Shown here piece by piece: positions 7,763 to 16,394 of a stretch of 64,000 nt of DNA. The DNA comes from CADEDV01 sp036383515 (lineage in GTDB: Bacteria > Bacteroidota > Bacteroidia > Chitinophagales > Chitinophagaceae). Both the position numbers and the translations under genes were made by a program. The notes beneath the pieces are model-generated. The model was not told the origin of the DNA, searched no databases, and worked only from the letters and a program-made list of their open reading frames with translations. The DNA lies in contig DASVOE010000008.1 in assembly GCA_036383515.1 (NCBI GenBank), positions 31,490-95,489 of the forward strand. The letters are read 5' to 3'. How positions within the stretch are numbered: position 1 is the first letter of the stretch; every line of letters begins with the position of its first letter.

Positions 7763-7817
7763 ACTTTTAAGTAACATCTCTGGACTCTCCGGCAATATCC
7801 CCTGGCTAAGGGGTCAA

Positions 7818-7825
7818 TAGTTTTG
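7818..7825 (+). promoter_or_regulatory. Bacteroidota -7 promoter element TAGTTTTG
   Basis: Perfect TAnnTTTG motif 31 nt before the methyltransferase ATG at 7857, in the 94-bp gap after the AraC gene. Confidence 0.55.
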
Positions 7826-7856
7826 TGCTCATTATTTCATTAAGCAATTAATCATT

Positions 7857-8645
7857 ATGAATAGTAGCACAAAAGCCAGCCAGGGGAAATTATGGAGCGT
7901 TGCTCCCGGGTATTGGTCAAAATACTTTGAACCTTATTTTTTGCCCCTATACAAAAAAGTGGTGGAGCAACTTGATTTATCAGAAGACACTTTATTATTG
8001 GATGCCGGTTGTGGTTCCGGGCTTTTCAGTAGCATGGCTATTGAAACCGGTGCACAGGTAATCGGCATTGATGCTGCACCGGGATTACTGGAAGTAGCCA
8101 GGCAGCGCAATCCGCAAAACAATTTTTTAGAGGAGGATCTGGAAGCAATGCCATTTGCCGACAATAGTTTTCATGTTGTTACGGGTTTTAATTCCTTTCA
8201 ATATGCCGGCAGTTTTAAAAATACAGTACTCGAATCAAAAAGAGTATTAAAACCGGGTGGACGCCTCGTGATTGGCATTTGGGATAAACCCGAAATGAAT
8301 GATGCAACATATGTGTTAAAAGCAATCAGTGCATTAATGCCGCCACCACCACCGGGCACACCGGGCCCTTTTGCATTGTCTGAAGATGGAAAAATTGAAG
8401 ATATCTGCGATAGCATCGGTTTGAAAATGCTGTACAAAACAAGAGTGGCTTGTCCCTTTCTATATCATAATATTAAAGATGCTATCAGAAGCTTTATGGC
8501 TACAGGCCCGGCAGCTTCGGCAGCAGATTATAGAGATAAAGAAATGGTGGAAGAAGCAATTGCCAAAGCATTTCGCCCCTTCCGCATCAGCGAAGATTTA
8601 TATTTTTTACAAAATCAATTCCTGGTATTTATTGCTGAAAAATAG
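7857..8645 (+). CDS. Class I SAM-dependent methyltransferase
   Basis: 262 residues. SAM-binding motif I is LLLDAGCGSGLFSS, the acidic end of strand 2 is VIGIDAAPGLLEVA, and later motifs are FADNSFHVVTGFNSFQY and RVLKPGGRLVIGIWD. This is the Methyltransf_11/25 type that acts on small molecules. The loop MPPPPPGTPGPFALSEDG is seen in methyltransferases of this kind in Bacteroidota next to AraC genes. Substrate unknown. It follows the AraC gene and precedes a TolC-RND efflux operon, so the product could be an exported or detoxified compound. Confidence 0.86.
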   Translation: MNSSTKASQGKLWSVAPGYWSKYFEPYFLPLYKKVVEQLDLSEDTLLLDAGCGSGLFSSMAIETGAQVIGIDAAPGLLEVARQRNPQNNFLEEDLEAMPFADNSFHVVTGFNSFQYAGSFKNTVLESKRVLKPGGRLVIGIWDKPEMNDATYVLKAISALMPPPPPGTPGPFALSEDGKIEDICDSIGLKMLYKTRVACPFLYHNIKDAIRSFMATGPAASAADYRDKEMVEEAIAKAFRPFRISEDLYFLQNQFLVFIAEK

Positions 8646-8721
8646 TTTCATCACTCAATTAAAAAATGCAGGTGCAATTATTAATGAAACAAAGCAATCT
8701 AATCATGCAAAATGTAAAGCA

Positions 8722-10038
8722 ATGAAGAAAAAAAAGTTGTTGTTAGTTTTTGTTGTTTCGCTCATCAGCTGTGCATCTCTTGCGCAGAAGAGCGCAAAGC
8801 ACCTTAGCCTGCAGGAAGCCATTGCCGCATCGATTTCCAATAACGATGCAATTAAGTTGTCGGCATTGGATGTGCAGATCGCCAGCGCAAAATTTAGACA
8901 GACGGATGCTATTTTTTTACCACAAGCGAATTTTTCTTATTCGGCATTGACAACTAACAACCCATTGAATGCATTTGGATTCAAACTGCAACAGAAATCA
9001 ATTACGGAAGCGGACTTTCAACCTAAGTTGCTGAACAAACCTTCTGCTACTCCAGACTTCTCCGCAAAGTTTGAATTGCAGCAACCACTGCTGAATATGG
9101 ATATGCTCTATCAGCGTAAAGCTGCCATCGTACAAGTAGAAATGTATCAACTTCTTTCTGAACGAACCAAAGAGTATTTATGCTTCGAAACAGAAAAAGC
9201 CTACCTGCAGTTGCAGATGGTCTATGATGAAAATAAAGTATTGAATGAAGCGCTGGCCACAGCCAAAGCTGTTTATAAAACTTCCAAAGATTATTACGAC
9301 CAGGGCTTGATCCCAAAATCAGACCTGTTGAATGCTGAACTGCAGGTAATGAATATCGAAACGCAGGTAAAAAGTTCTCAATCTGGTATACAGGATGCAT
9401 CAGACATGCTGAGCATATTGATGGATAAATCAACCGGCACAGTTTATACTACTGATCCCATCAGCATTACCAACGCTGTAATCACAGATAGCGCAGCCTC
9501 ATCCAACGAACGATCAGATTTTAAAGCCCTGCAAAAAGGAATGGAATCGTATGACATGATGATCAAATCATCTAAGATGAGTTGGCTGCCCCGGCTAAAT
9601 GCATTCGCCTCCTGGCAATTGAATGATAAAAGCCTGTTTGGTTCCAATGCTAATGCTTACTTCGCAGGCATCCAGTTATCATGGAATATTTTCAATGGCA
9701 ACCGCACAAGAAACACTGTTTCACAACAACAATTAGAGAAAGAGAAGATTGCCAAACAACTCGATCAACAAAAAAGTGAAGCTCAATTGCAGATCAACCA
9801 TGCCAGGCGGCAGTTAGCTGATGCGATCTTTTTTATGAAACAACAACAGTTGGCTGTTGAACAGGCTTCCGAAGCCTTGCGTGTTTTGCAGAATCGCTAT
9901 ACACAAGGATTGGTAAAAACAACCGACGTGCTGATGGCGCAAACACAGTTGTCGCAGCAAAAGATCGGTTATGTGCATGCGGTGTTCAATTATAATCTTG
10001 CAGCAGCATCCCTGCAATTCTTAACAACCAGCAAATAA
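8722..10038 (+). CDS. TolC-family outer membrane efflux protein
   Basis: 438 residues from the ATG at 8722; longer in-frame starts would overlap the methyltransferase and bury the signal peptide (1-21, ending ASLAQ). Two outer-membrane-efflux repeats with long alpha-helical hairpins are visible, for example SLQEAIAASISNNDAIKLSA and the second-half AEQ-rich helix ending YTQGLVKTTDVLMAQTQL. It forms the trimeric outer membrane exit duct of a tripartite pump. It is first in the run with the adaptor and the RND permease. Confidence 0.9.
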   Translation: MKKKKLLLVFVVSLISCASLAQKSAKHLSLQEAIAASISNNDAIKLSALDVQIASAKFRQTDAIFLPQANFSYSALTTNNPLNAFGFKLQQKSITEADFQPKLLNKPSATPDFSAKFELQQPLLNMDMLYQRKAAIVQVEMYQLLSERTKEYLCFETEKAYLQLQMVYDENKVLNEALATAKAVYKTSKDYYDQGLIPKSDLLNAELQVMNIETQVKSSQSGIQDASDMLSILMDKSTGTVYTTDPISITNAVITDSAASSNERSDFKALQKGMESYDMMIKSSKMSWLPRLNAFASWQLNDKSLFGSNANAYFAGIQLSWNIFNGNRTRNTVSQQQLEKEKIAKQLDQQKSEAQLQINHARRQLADAIFFMKQQQLAVEQASEALRVLQNRYTQGLVKTTDVLMAQTQLSQQKIGYVHAVFNYNLAAASLQFLTTSK

Positions 10039-10066
10039 TTACAGTGGTCAAATCTGAAAAATATTT

Positions 10067-10112
10067 CACGCAAAGACGCCAGGAGAAAAAGCCCCAGAGG
10101 AGGCGCTTTGCG
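10067..10112. repeat. Degenerate copy of the CACGCAAAGACGC-type dispersed repeat
   Basis: CACGCAAAGACGCC (10067-10080) faces the imperfect inverse GGCGCTTTGCG (10102-10112) between the TolC and adaptor genes. I recognise CGCAAAGACGC palindromes as common intergenic repeats in this phylum. Here one arm lacks a base. Confidence 0.5.
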
Positions 10113-10170
10113 ACTTGCTACTTTGTGTTAAACGTAAATCATCCACTACTCAAATAATATCATTTCAAAT

Positions 10171-11301
10171 ATGAACAATCTATTTAAAAGAACCTTATAC
10201 TCTTCGTTGGCAATAATCATACTTGCCGGATTAAATGCCTGTTCAGGAAACGAAAAGAGGAATGACGCTAATAATAAACCTGTTGCTGTTACACTTTCAA
10301 CAGTTTCTGAAACCACTCAACCAGCAATTTTAGCAAGCGGGGTAGTAGAAGCTGCCCAAACAGCTAATATCAGTACAAGAGTGATGGGCCGTATCACCAA
10401 TATTTTTGTGAAAACAGGTGATCGGGTAAACAAAGGACAGTTACTCGCCAGCGTCTGGGATGAAGATATCAAAGCAAAAAGAGCGCAGACTGATGCGATG
10501 ATCGCTGAAGCTGAAGGAGCCTATGCTACTGCACAAAAAGATTATGACCGCTTCAATAATTTATACAAACAGCAAAGTGCTACTGCTAAAGAGCTGGACA
10601 ACGTAACGCTGCAATATAACTCCGCCAAAGCAAGAGTGGCTGCTGCCAAACAAATGCGAAGCGAAGTAAATGCAAATCTTTCTTACAGTAGTTTAACAGC
10701 GCCGTTCTCAGGAGTAGTAACACAAAAGCTGGCCGAAGTGGGAAGCATTGCCAATCCCGGTATGCCGCTATTGACAATTGAACAGGATGGAATTTTACAG
10801 GTGTCAGCATCTGTTACAGAATCTGATATCAGCAATATTCATTTGGGAGATGTTGCTACTATACAGATCAAATCAACCGGAAAAAATTTTGATGGGAAGA
10901 TCATTCAGATCAACCCTTCTTCTCAATTCACGGGCGGGCAATACATGGTTAAGGTCAGCATTCCGGAAACTGCGAAGAAAGATATCTATGCAGGCATGTT
11001 TGCGGGTGTAAGCATTCCTGTGAAAGATACTCCCCAGGTAAAAAATGATGTAGCGCTGGTGCCATTGTCTGCTATTATCAATCGTGATGAGCTCACGGGC
11101 GTTTATACAGTCGGCGTTAATAATACAGCCTTGTTGAGATGGATCCGTTTGGGAAAAACTTATGGAGATAAAGTGGAAGTGATCTCCGGTCTTTCCAAAA
11201 ATGAAAAATTCATTCGTTCATCAGAAAGCAAATTATATAATGGGGCCCCGGTAGTAGTGAAAGAAAGCGTTGACATCTCAATGGCGACTTTTAAAGATTA
11301 A
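10171..11301 (+). CDS. RND efflux periplasmic adaptor (membrane fusion) lipoprotein
   Basis: 376 residues. The lipobox LNAC places the lipidated Cys near residue 24. The HlyD/AcrA layout follows: lipoyl half-motif RITNIFVKTGDRVNKGQLLA, an alpha-helical hairpin (about 105-165), the second lipoyl half TAPFSGVVTQKLAEVGSIANPG, then beta-barrel and membrane-proximal domains. It links the TolC duct to the inner membrane permease encoded 25 bp downstream. Confidence 0.92.
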   Translation: MNNLFKRTLYSSLAIIILAGLNACSGNEKRNDANNKPVAVTLSTVSETTQPAILASGVVEAAQTANISTRVMGRITNIFVKTGDRVNKGQLLASVWDEDIKAKRAQTDAMIAEAEGAYATAQKDYDRFNNLYKQQSATAKELDNVTLQYNSAKARVAAAKQMRSEVNANLSYSSLTAPFSGVVTQKLAEVGSIANPGMPLLTIEQDGILQVSASVTESDISNIHLGDVATIQIKSTGKNFDGKIIQINPSSQFTGGQYMVKVSIPETAKKDIYAGMFAGVSIPVKDTPQVKNDVALVPLSAIINRDELTGVYTVGVNNTALLRWIRLGKTYGDKVEVISGLSKNEKFIRSSESKLYNGAPVVVKESVDISMATFKD

Positions 11302-11326
11302 TAATTATAGTTATCAAAAACGATTT

Positions 11327-14300
11327 ATGGAAAAAGGTTTATCGGGAAATATTGCAAAGGCATTCATCAAATCAAAGCTCACCTTATTATTGATGATCGC
11401 TTTTCTCCTGATTGGTGGTTATAGCGCCCTATTTATCCCGCGTGAAGAAGAACCACAGATAGATGTGCCTACAGCAGATATTTTTCTTCGCTATCCCGGG
11501 GCATCGCCAAAAGAAGTAGAAGCACGGGTTTTACAGCCGTTGGAAAAAATCATTTCTAATGTGAAGGGTGTTGAGTATGTGTACTCCACTTCAATGACAG
11601 GCCAGGGCATGATCATCGTTCAGTTTTATGTAGGTGAAGATGTTGAGCGATCACTCGTGAAACTATACAACGAGTTGATGAAAAATATGGACAAGATGCC
11701 TCCGGGCGTTTCCATGCCATTATTGAAAACCCGGACAATTGATGATGTACCAGTTCTCGGATTAACATTATGGAGTGAGAAATACAACGACTACGATCTG
11801 AAACAACTTGGGCAGGTACTCACCAACGAAATTAAAAAAGTACCCGATGTAGCTTCTGTCTCCATTATTGGTGGAAGAAGTCGCCAGGTAAGTGTGGAGT
11901 TGGATAAGGATAAAATGGCACAAAGCCATGTCGACTTTTTATCTATTGCAAAACAAATCCAGGGTAATAATGCGCAGTTGCAGGCAGGGAACATGGTTCA
12001 GTCCGATACAGCTTTTTTTATTGAGATAGGAAATTTTTTGACCAATCGCGATGAGATAGAAAACTTAATTATCGGGACCAACCAGGGACAACCTGTTTAT
12101 TTAAAACAAGTGGCCACTATTGAAGATGGAGCAGAGAAACCTTCTCAATATGTTTTTTATGGCAATGGGCACCACAATGAATTAGCAACAAAATTTAATT
12201 CCGACTATCCTGCCGTTACATTGTCAATTGCTAAAAAGAAAGGTGCAGATGCGATGACTCTTTCCAATCGCATCATAGCAAAAATCGAACACTTAAAGAA
12301 AGAATTAATCCCTTCGGAAGTGCAAGTCACAGTAACGCGAAACTATGGGGAAACAGCATCTGAAAAAGTGTCTGAACTTTTGCTCCATCTCTTGGTGGCT
12401 ATCATTGCGGTTACAGGTTTTGTTATGCTGGCCATGGGCTGGCGCGGCGGACTGGTTGTTTTTTTATCAGTGCCGGTAACTTTTGCGCTGACATTGTTCA
12501 GTTATTACTTACTGGATTATACACTCAACCGGATCACACTTTTTGCTTTAGTATTTATTACAGGAATAGTGGTCGACGATTCGATCGTCATTGCAGAGAA
12601 CATGCACCGGTATTTTAAAATGAAACGTTTACCTTTTCTACAGGCTGCCATCTTCGCCATCAATGAAGTTGGCAATCCTACTATCCTTGCAACATTTACA
12701 GTTATTGCTGCGGTATTGCCCATGGCTTTTGTGTCAGGAATGTCTGGACCTTACCTGAGTCCTATGCCAATCGGTGCATCCATCGCAATGATGCTTTCAC
12801 TAGTTGTAGCGCTTACCTTAACGCCCTACCTGGGTTATATTTTTTTGAGAGGAAAAGAAGGTCATCAAAAAAAGGAGTCATCAACGCTGGAGCAATCAAA
12901 AATTTATAAATTATACAAAGCGGTCATTAATCCATTGCTCGAGACCCGGTGGAAACGTTGGGCTTTTATTATGGGAACAGTGGTTCTGTTGTTTGGTTCC
13001 CTTTTATTTTTCTACACAAAATGGGTGACGGTAAAAATGCTCCCGTTCGATAATAAGAGTGAGTTCCAGGTTGTGATTGATATGCCGGAAGGAACAACAC
13101 TTGAAAGAACTTATGTTGTAACCCAGGAAATAGCACAGTATTTATCCAAACAGGAATTGGTTAAGAATTACCAGGGATACGTGGGCACAGCAAGCCCGAT
13201 CAGTTTTAACGGGTTAATGCGTCATTACGATTTAAGGAGTGGAGAGAATGTTGCCGACATACAAGTGAACCTCGTGGATAAGAAAGAACGCAAGATCCAA
13301 AGCCACGAAATAGTAAAACAACTCCGGCCTGCAATACAAGCACTCGCTAAGAAATACAATGCTACTATAAAGATGGTGGAAATTCCACCCGGTCCCCCGG
13401 TACTCTCTACTATAGTAGCTGAGATTTACGGACCTGACTATAATGAACAGACTAAAGTTGCAAGTCAACTTAAAGACCTGCTTTCCAAAACTCCGGGAGC
13501 AGTGGATATAGACTGGATGACAGAATCAGATCAAACTGAATACCGCTTTGAAGTGGACAAAGACAAAGCGATGCGTAATGGTGTTGCTCCTGCTCAAATT
13601 ACAGCTATCATAAATGCAGCTTTGTCAAATATGCCGGTGGGCATATTGCACGATTCGGTTTCTTTTGATCCGGTAAATATCGTTTTACAATTAAAAGATG
13701 CAGATAAGGGAAGCATCAACGAGATCAAAAATCTGAAAGTGTTAAACCAACAGGGAAATCCAATCCAGGTAGGCGATCTCGTCCAGGTCAAAAAAATTAT
13801 TAAAGACAAACCCATCTATAGAAAAAATCAAAAACGTGTTGTATTTGTATTGGCCGACCTGGCCGGAAGACTGGAAGGACCCTTTTATGCCATGATGGAT
13901 ATTTCGGGGAAACTAAAAAACATTCAATTGCCCAAAGGATATGAGCTTAACGAAATGTATAATGGACAGCCAGAATTTGAAGATAACTATACATTGAAAT
14001 GGGATGGCGAATGGCAGATCACTTATGACATGTTTCGTGACCTAGGAATTGCATTTGTGGTAGTGCTCGTGATCATTTATATGCTCATCGTTGGTTGGTT
14101 CCAGGATTTTAAAGTACCATTCGTCATGCTTGCTGCTATTCCATTATCATTGATCGGTATTGTACTCGGTCATTGGATGCTCGGCGCCTATTTCACAGCA
14201 ACCTCGATGATTGGTTTTATTGCGCTGGCAGGTGTTATGGTCCGCAATTCCGTTTTGCTGATTGATTTTATCAATATTCGCCTGAAGGAAGGTGTTCCAT

Positions 14301-14533
14301 TGAAACAAGCTATTATAGAAGCAGGAGCTGTTCGCATTACACCGATCTTATTAACGGCTGGAGCGGTAGCCTTTGGTGCAGTCATCATATTATTTGATCC
14401 CATATTCCAGGGCCTCGCAATATCTCTCATGGGGGGAACCATTACTTCTACATTCTTAACATTACTTGTAGTACCGTTGCTCTATTTCAAGCTACTCAAA
14501 AAAAAGTATGCTGGTAAAAATAAAACAGTATAA
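11327..14533 (+). CDS. RND-family efflux permease (AcrB/HAE1-like)
   Basis: 1068 residues from ATG 11327; a start at 11270 would overlap the adaptor. The usual twelve membrane segments and two large periplasmic loops are present: TM1 LTLLLMIAFLLIGGYSALF followed by PREEEPQIDVP, and the proton-relay Asp pair in TM4, GIVVDDSIVIAEN. The second half mirrors the first, with ALAGVMVRNSVLLIDFIN. Proton-driven export of drugs, detergents or metabolites is expected; the substrate cannot be told from sequence. Confidence 0.93.
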   Translation: MEKGLSGNIAKAFIKSKLTLLLMIAFLLIGGYSALFIPREEEPQIDVPTADIFLRYPGASPKEVEARVLQPLEKIISNVKGVEYVYSTSMTGQGMIIVQFYVGEDVERSLVKLYNELMKNMDKMPPGVSMPLLKTRTIDDVPVLGLTLWSEKYNDYDLKQLGQVLTNEIKKVPDVASVSIIGGRSRQVSVELDKDKMAQSHVDFLSIAKQIQGNNAQLQAGNMVQSDTAFFIEIGNFLTNRDEIENLIIGTNQGQPVYLKQVATIEDGAEKPSQYVFYGNGHHNELATKFNSDYPAVTLSIAKKKGADAMTLSNRIIAKIEHLKKELIPSEVQVTVTRNYGETASEKVSELLLHLLVAIIAVTGFVMLAMGWRGGLVVFLSVPVTFALTLFSYYLLDYTLNRITLFALVFITGIVVDDSIVIAENMHRYFKMKRLPFLQAAIFAINEVGNPTILATFTVIAAVLPMAFVSGMSGPYLSPMPIGASIAMMLSLVVALTLTPYLGYIFLRGKEGHQKKESSTLEQSKIYKLYKAVINPLLETRWKRWAFIMGTVVLLFGSLLFFYTKWVTVKMLPFDNKSEFQVVIDMPEGTTLERTYVVTQEIAQYLSKQELVKNYQGYVGTASPISFNGLMRHYDLRSGENVADIQVNLVDKKERKIQSHEIVKQLRPAIQALAKKYNATIKMVEIPPGPPVLSTIVAEIYGPDYNEQTKVASQLKDLLSKTPGAVDIDWMTESDQTEYRFEVDKDKAMRNGVAPAQITAIINAALSNMPVGILHDSVSFDPVNIVLQLKDADKGSINEIKNLKVLNQQGNPIQVGDLVQVKKIIKDKPIYRKNQKRVVFVLADLAGRLEGPFYAMMDISGKLKNIQLPKGYELNEMYNGQPEFEDNYTLKWDGEWQITYDMFRDLGIAFVVVLVIIYMLIVGWFQDFKVPFVMLAAIPLSLIGIVLGHWMLGAYFTATSMIGFIALAGVMVRNSVLLIDFINIRLKEGVPLKQAIIEAGAVRITPILLTAGAVAFGAVIILFDPIFQGLAISLMGGTITSTFLTLLVVPLLYFKLLKKKYAGKNKTV

Positions 14534-14663
14534 AACCCGATGAACTTCAACCTAAGTTAAAGTCCTGTTGAACCCGGGGCAGATAAAAACCTACTATATA
14601 TATTCAGGGTGGTGCAAGCACTGCACAACTGTGTCTCAAAGCTCTGGTTTTAGTTTTACTAAT

Positions 14664-15248
14664 TCATTCTTTTTTTAATTGACTTAGCTGAGTGAAATGA
14701 AAAACCACTTCGTGTTGATCTGTTTTCTTAGTTCCGTGTTCCCATTGCATCCAGGGTTTAAAAACTTTTGGCAGTTTTTCCGATAAACTGCCTGATAGTA
14801 GCCAATATTCATGATTGGGAATATTATTCTTCAAAAGTTGGTGAGCAATAATTATGTCTTTGCCGATTAGTTTATTAAAGTCATTGATTTTGTATTCGGC
14901 AAACTCACCATAGTGGGATATAATTTTTAGTGTCAGGTTAATCGCAGAGATACATGCATTGCAATGACAGGTTCGGTTGCTTTCATATATCAAAAGGTGT
15001 TTATGAAAAGATAAAAACATTCTTTCAACCTGGGCATATACAATGTCAAGATCAGGCGTTTCGCCGAAATGATAAAAAAGTACTGCATCACCCTCCACTT
15101 CAGATATTTTTAAACCCATTTGATTGGCATCAATGATTATCTCAAGCAATTCTTTGATGACGTGACGGCTGTGTTCAAGTTCAACGCTATTTACAAAATG
15201 GGTGAACCCGCTTATATCCGGAATGAATATGAATCCTTTTTGTTGCAT
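14664..15248 (-). CDS. DUF2652 protein (cyclase-like fold)
   Basis: 194 residues. FIFIPDISGFTHFVNSVE and ISEVEGDAVLFYHF are the hallmarks of DUF2652, a family whose fold resembles class III nucleotidyl cyclase domains: the Asp of PDISGF and that of EGDAV correspond to the two metal-binding Asp. The later C-x-C-x2-C cluster TCHCNAC is a possible metal site. A Lys and Asn/Arg set for catalysis is not evident, so it may bind nucleotide rather than cyclise it. It is convergent with the RND gene; no terminator is obvious in the 130-bp gap. Confidence 0.8.
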   Translation of the reverse strand: MQQKGFIFIPDISGFTHFVNSVELEHSRHVIKELLEIIIDANQMGLKISEVEGDAVLFYHFGETPDLDIVYAQVERMFLSFHKHLLIYESNRTCHCNACISAINLTLKIISHYGEFAEYKINDFNKLIGKDIIIAHQLLKNNIPNHEYWLLSGSLSEKLPKVFKPWMQWEHGTKKTDQHEVVFHFTQLSQLKKE

Positions 15249-15312
15249 TTGTAATTATTGGAATTAATAAAAGAGGAAAAGGATTTGTACCCTTTCCCTC
15301 TCTGAACAAATT

Positions 15313-16116
15313 TTATTTTGCAGCTTTTGATGCGGTTTCCGCTGCTTCAATAATAACTTTCGCTACTGCATCAGGCTGAGAAATATAAACAGCGTGACTG
15401 CCCTTTATCTTTGAGATCTTAGTGTTTGATCGCAGGTACATCTTTTCTTCGATCTCAGGACGGATGCTTTTATCTTCGGTTGCAACAATTCCATAGCTGG
15501 GTTTGGTTTTCCATGCAACTTGAGTTAAAGGCGTTGCAAAAGACTTTGCAGCAAAAGCGCCTTGCGATGCAAACATAAAATCAGATTCACTTTTGCTAAG
15601 GTCTGCACAAAATCCTTCGTGATACTTTTCTTTTGAATAGTACACAAACCCTTTTTCATCAGGAGGCATTACACCGTTTTCAGCCACTGGCGGCATTGAG
15701 CTAAACCATGTAAAAGCAGATTCACCCAGGTCAGGTTGAAAAGCTGCGACATACACCAGTCCCGCAACTTTATTATGTACACCAGCCTGTGTTATCACAG
15801 CACCACCCCATGAATGACCAACGAGAATAACAGGGCCATCCTGTTTGTCGAGTGCAAGATTAGTTGCTGCTACATCGTCTTCCAAAGATGATAGAGGGTT
15901 TTGAACAATGGTTACATTGTAACCTTTTTTCGTAAGTACATCATAGATGCCTTTCCATCCTGAGCCATCGGCGAAGGCGCCGTGAACCAATACTACATTT
16001 TTTACTTTCATAGTTTGAGCATTTAAATTGGTGAGTAAAAGAGTTAAGAACACAATCGTGATCCCGAAGACAGATAGTACTTGCGTAAGTTTCTGTTTAC
16101 ATAATTGCCTGTTCAT
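15313..16116 (-). CDS. Secreted alpha/beta hydrolase
   Basis: 267 residues with a signal peptide (about 1-34, ending LNAQ). The alpha/beta-hydrolase core shows the oxyanion motif VLVHGAFADGSGW, the nucleophile elbow VGHSWGG with Ser102, the acid in ATEDKSIRPE and the His in KGSHAVYIS. The family includes esterases for small aryl or alkyl esters and chloride-free peroxidase-like enzymes. It lies 64 bp downstream of nothing co-transcribed in the same sense except the DUF2652 gene, so a two-gene operon with that gene is possible. Confidence 0.88.
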   Translation of the reverse strand: MNRQLCKQKLTQVLSVFGITIVFLTLLLTNLNAQTMKVKNVVLVHGAFADGSGWKGIYDVLTKKGYNVTIVQNPLSSLEDDVAATNLALDKQDGPVILVGHSWGGAVITQAGVHNKVAGLVYVAAFQPDLGESAFTWFSSMPPVAENGVMPPDEKGFVYYSKEKYHEGFCADLSKSESDFMFASQGAFAAKSFATPLTQVAWKTKPSYGIVATEDKSIRPEIEEKMYLRSNTKISKIKGSHAVYISQPDAVAKVIIEAAETASKAAK

Positions 16117-16330
16117 AATTTTGTGTTTTGATTTAATAATACAATTTGATCTGTCACCTGCATTTTCAACCTCTATGCCACAACCTTGAATGATTTGATA
16201 CCTACTATTTTGTCGCAGAACACCAGCAGAATACTAGGAGAAGTTTAATGAGATATAAATAAACTTATTGGTAGATTAGTGATATTTCACCAATTCGACG
16301 ATTTAATTCTGATAGTTGACTTGTATGAAT

Positions 16331-16350
16331 CAATCCCTGGTAAGGGATTG
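16331..16350. promoter_or_regulatory. Perfect 8-bp hairpin in the kinase leader
   Basis: CAATCCCT (16331-16338), loop GGTA, AGGGATTG (16343-16350), 44 nt before the kinase start. It could be an operator dyad or an mRNA leader structure. I see no clear sigma-54 or TAnnTTTG promoter next to it. Confidence 0.4.
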
Positions 16351-16394
16351 TACCTTTAAGTCAATTCTCCGGATCTGTATTAAAATGGCATATC

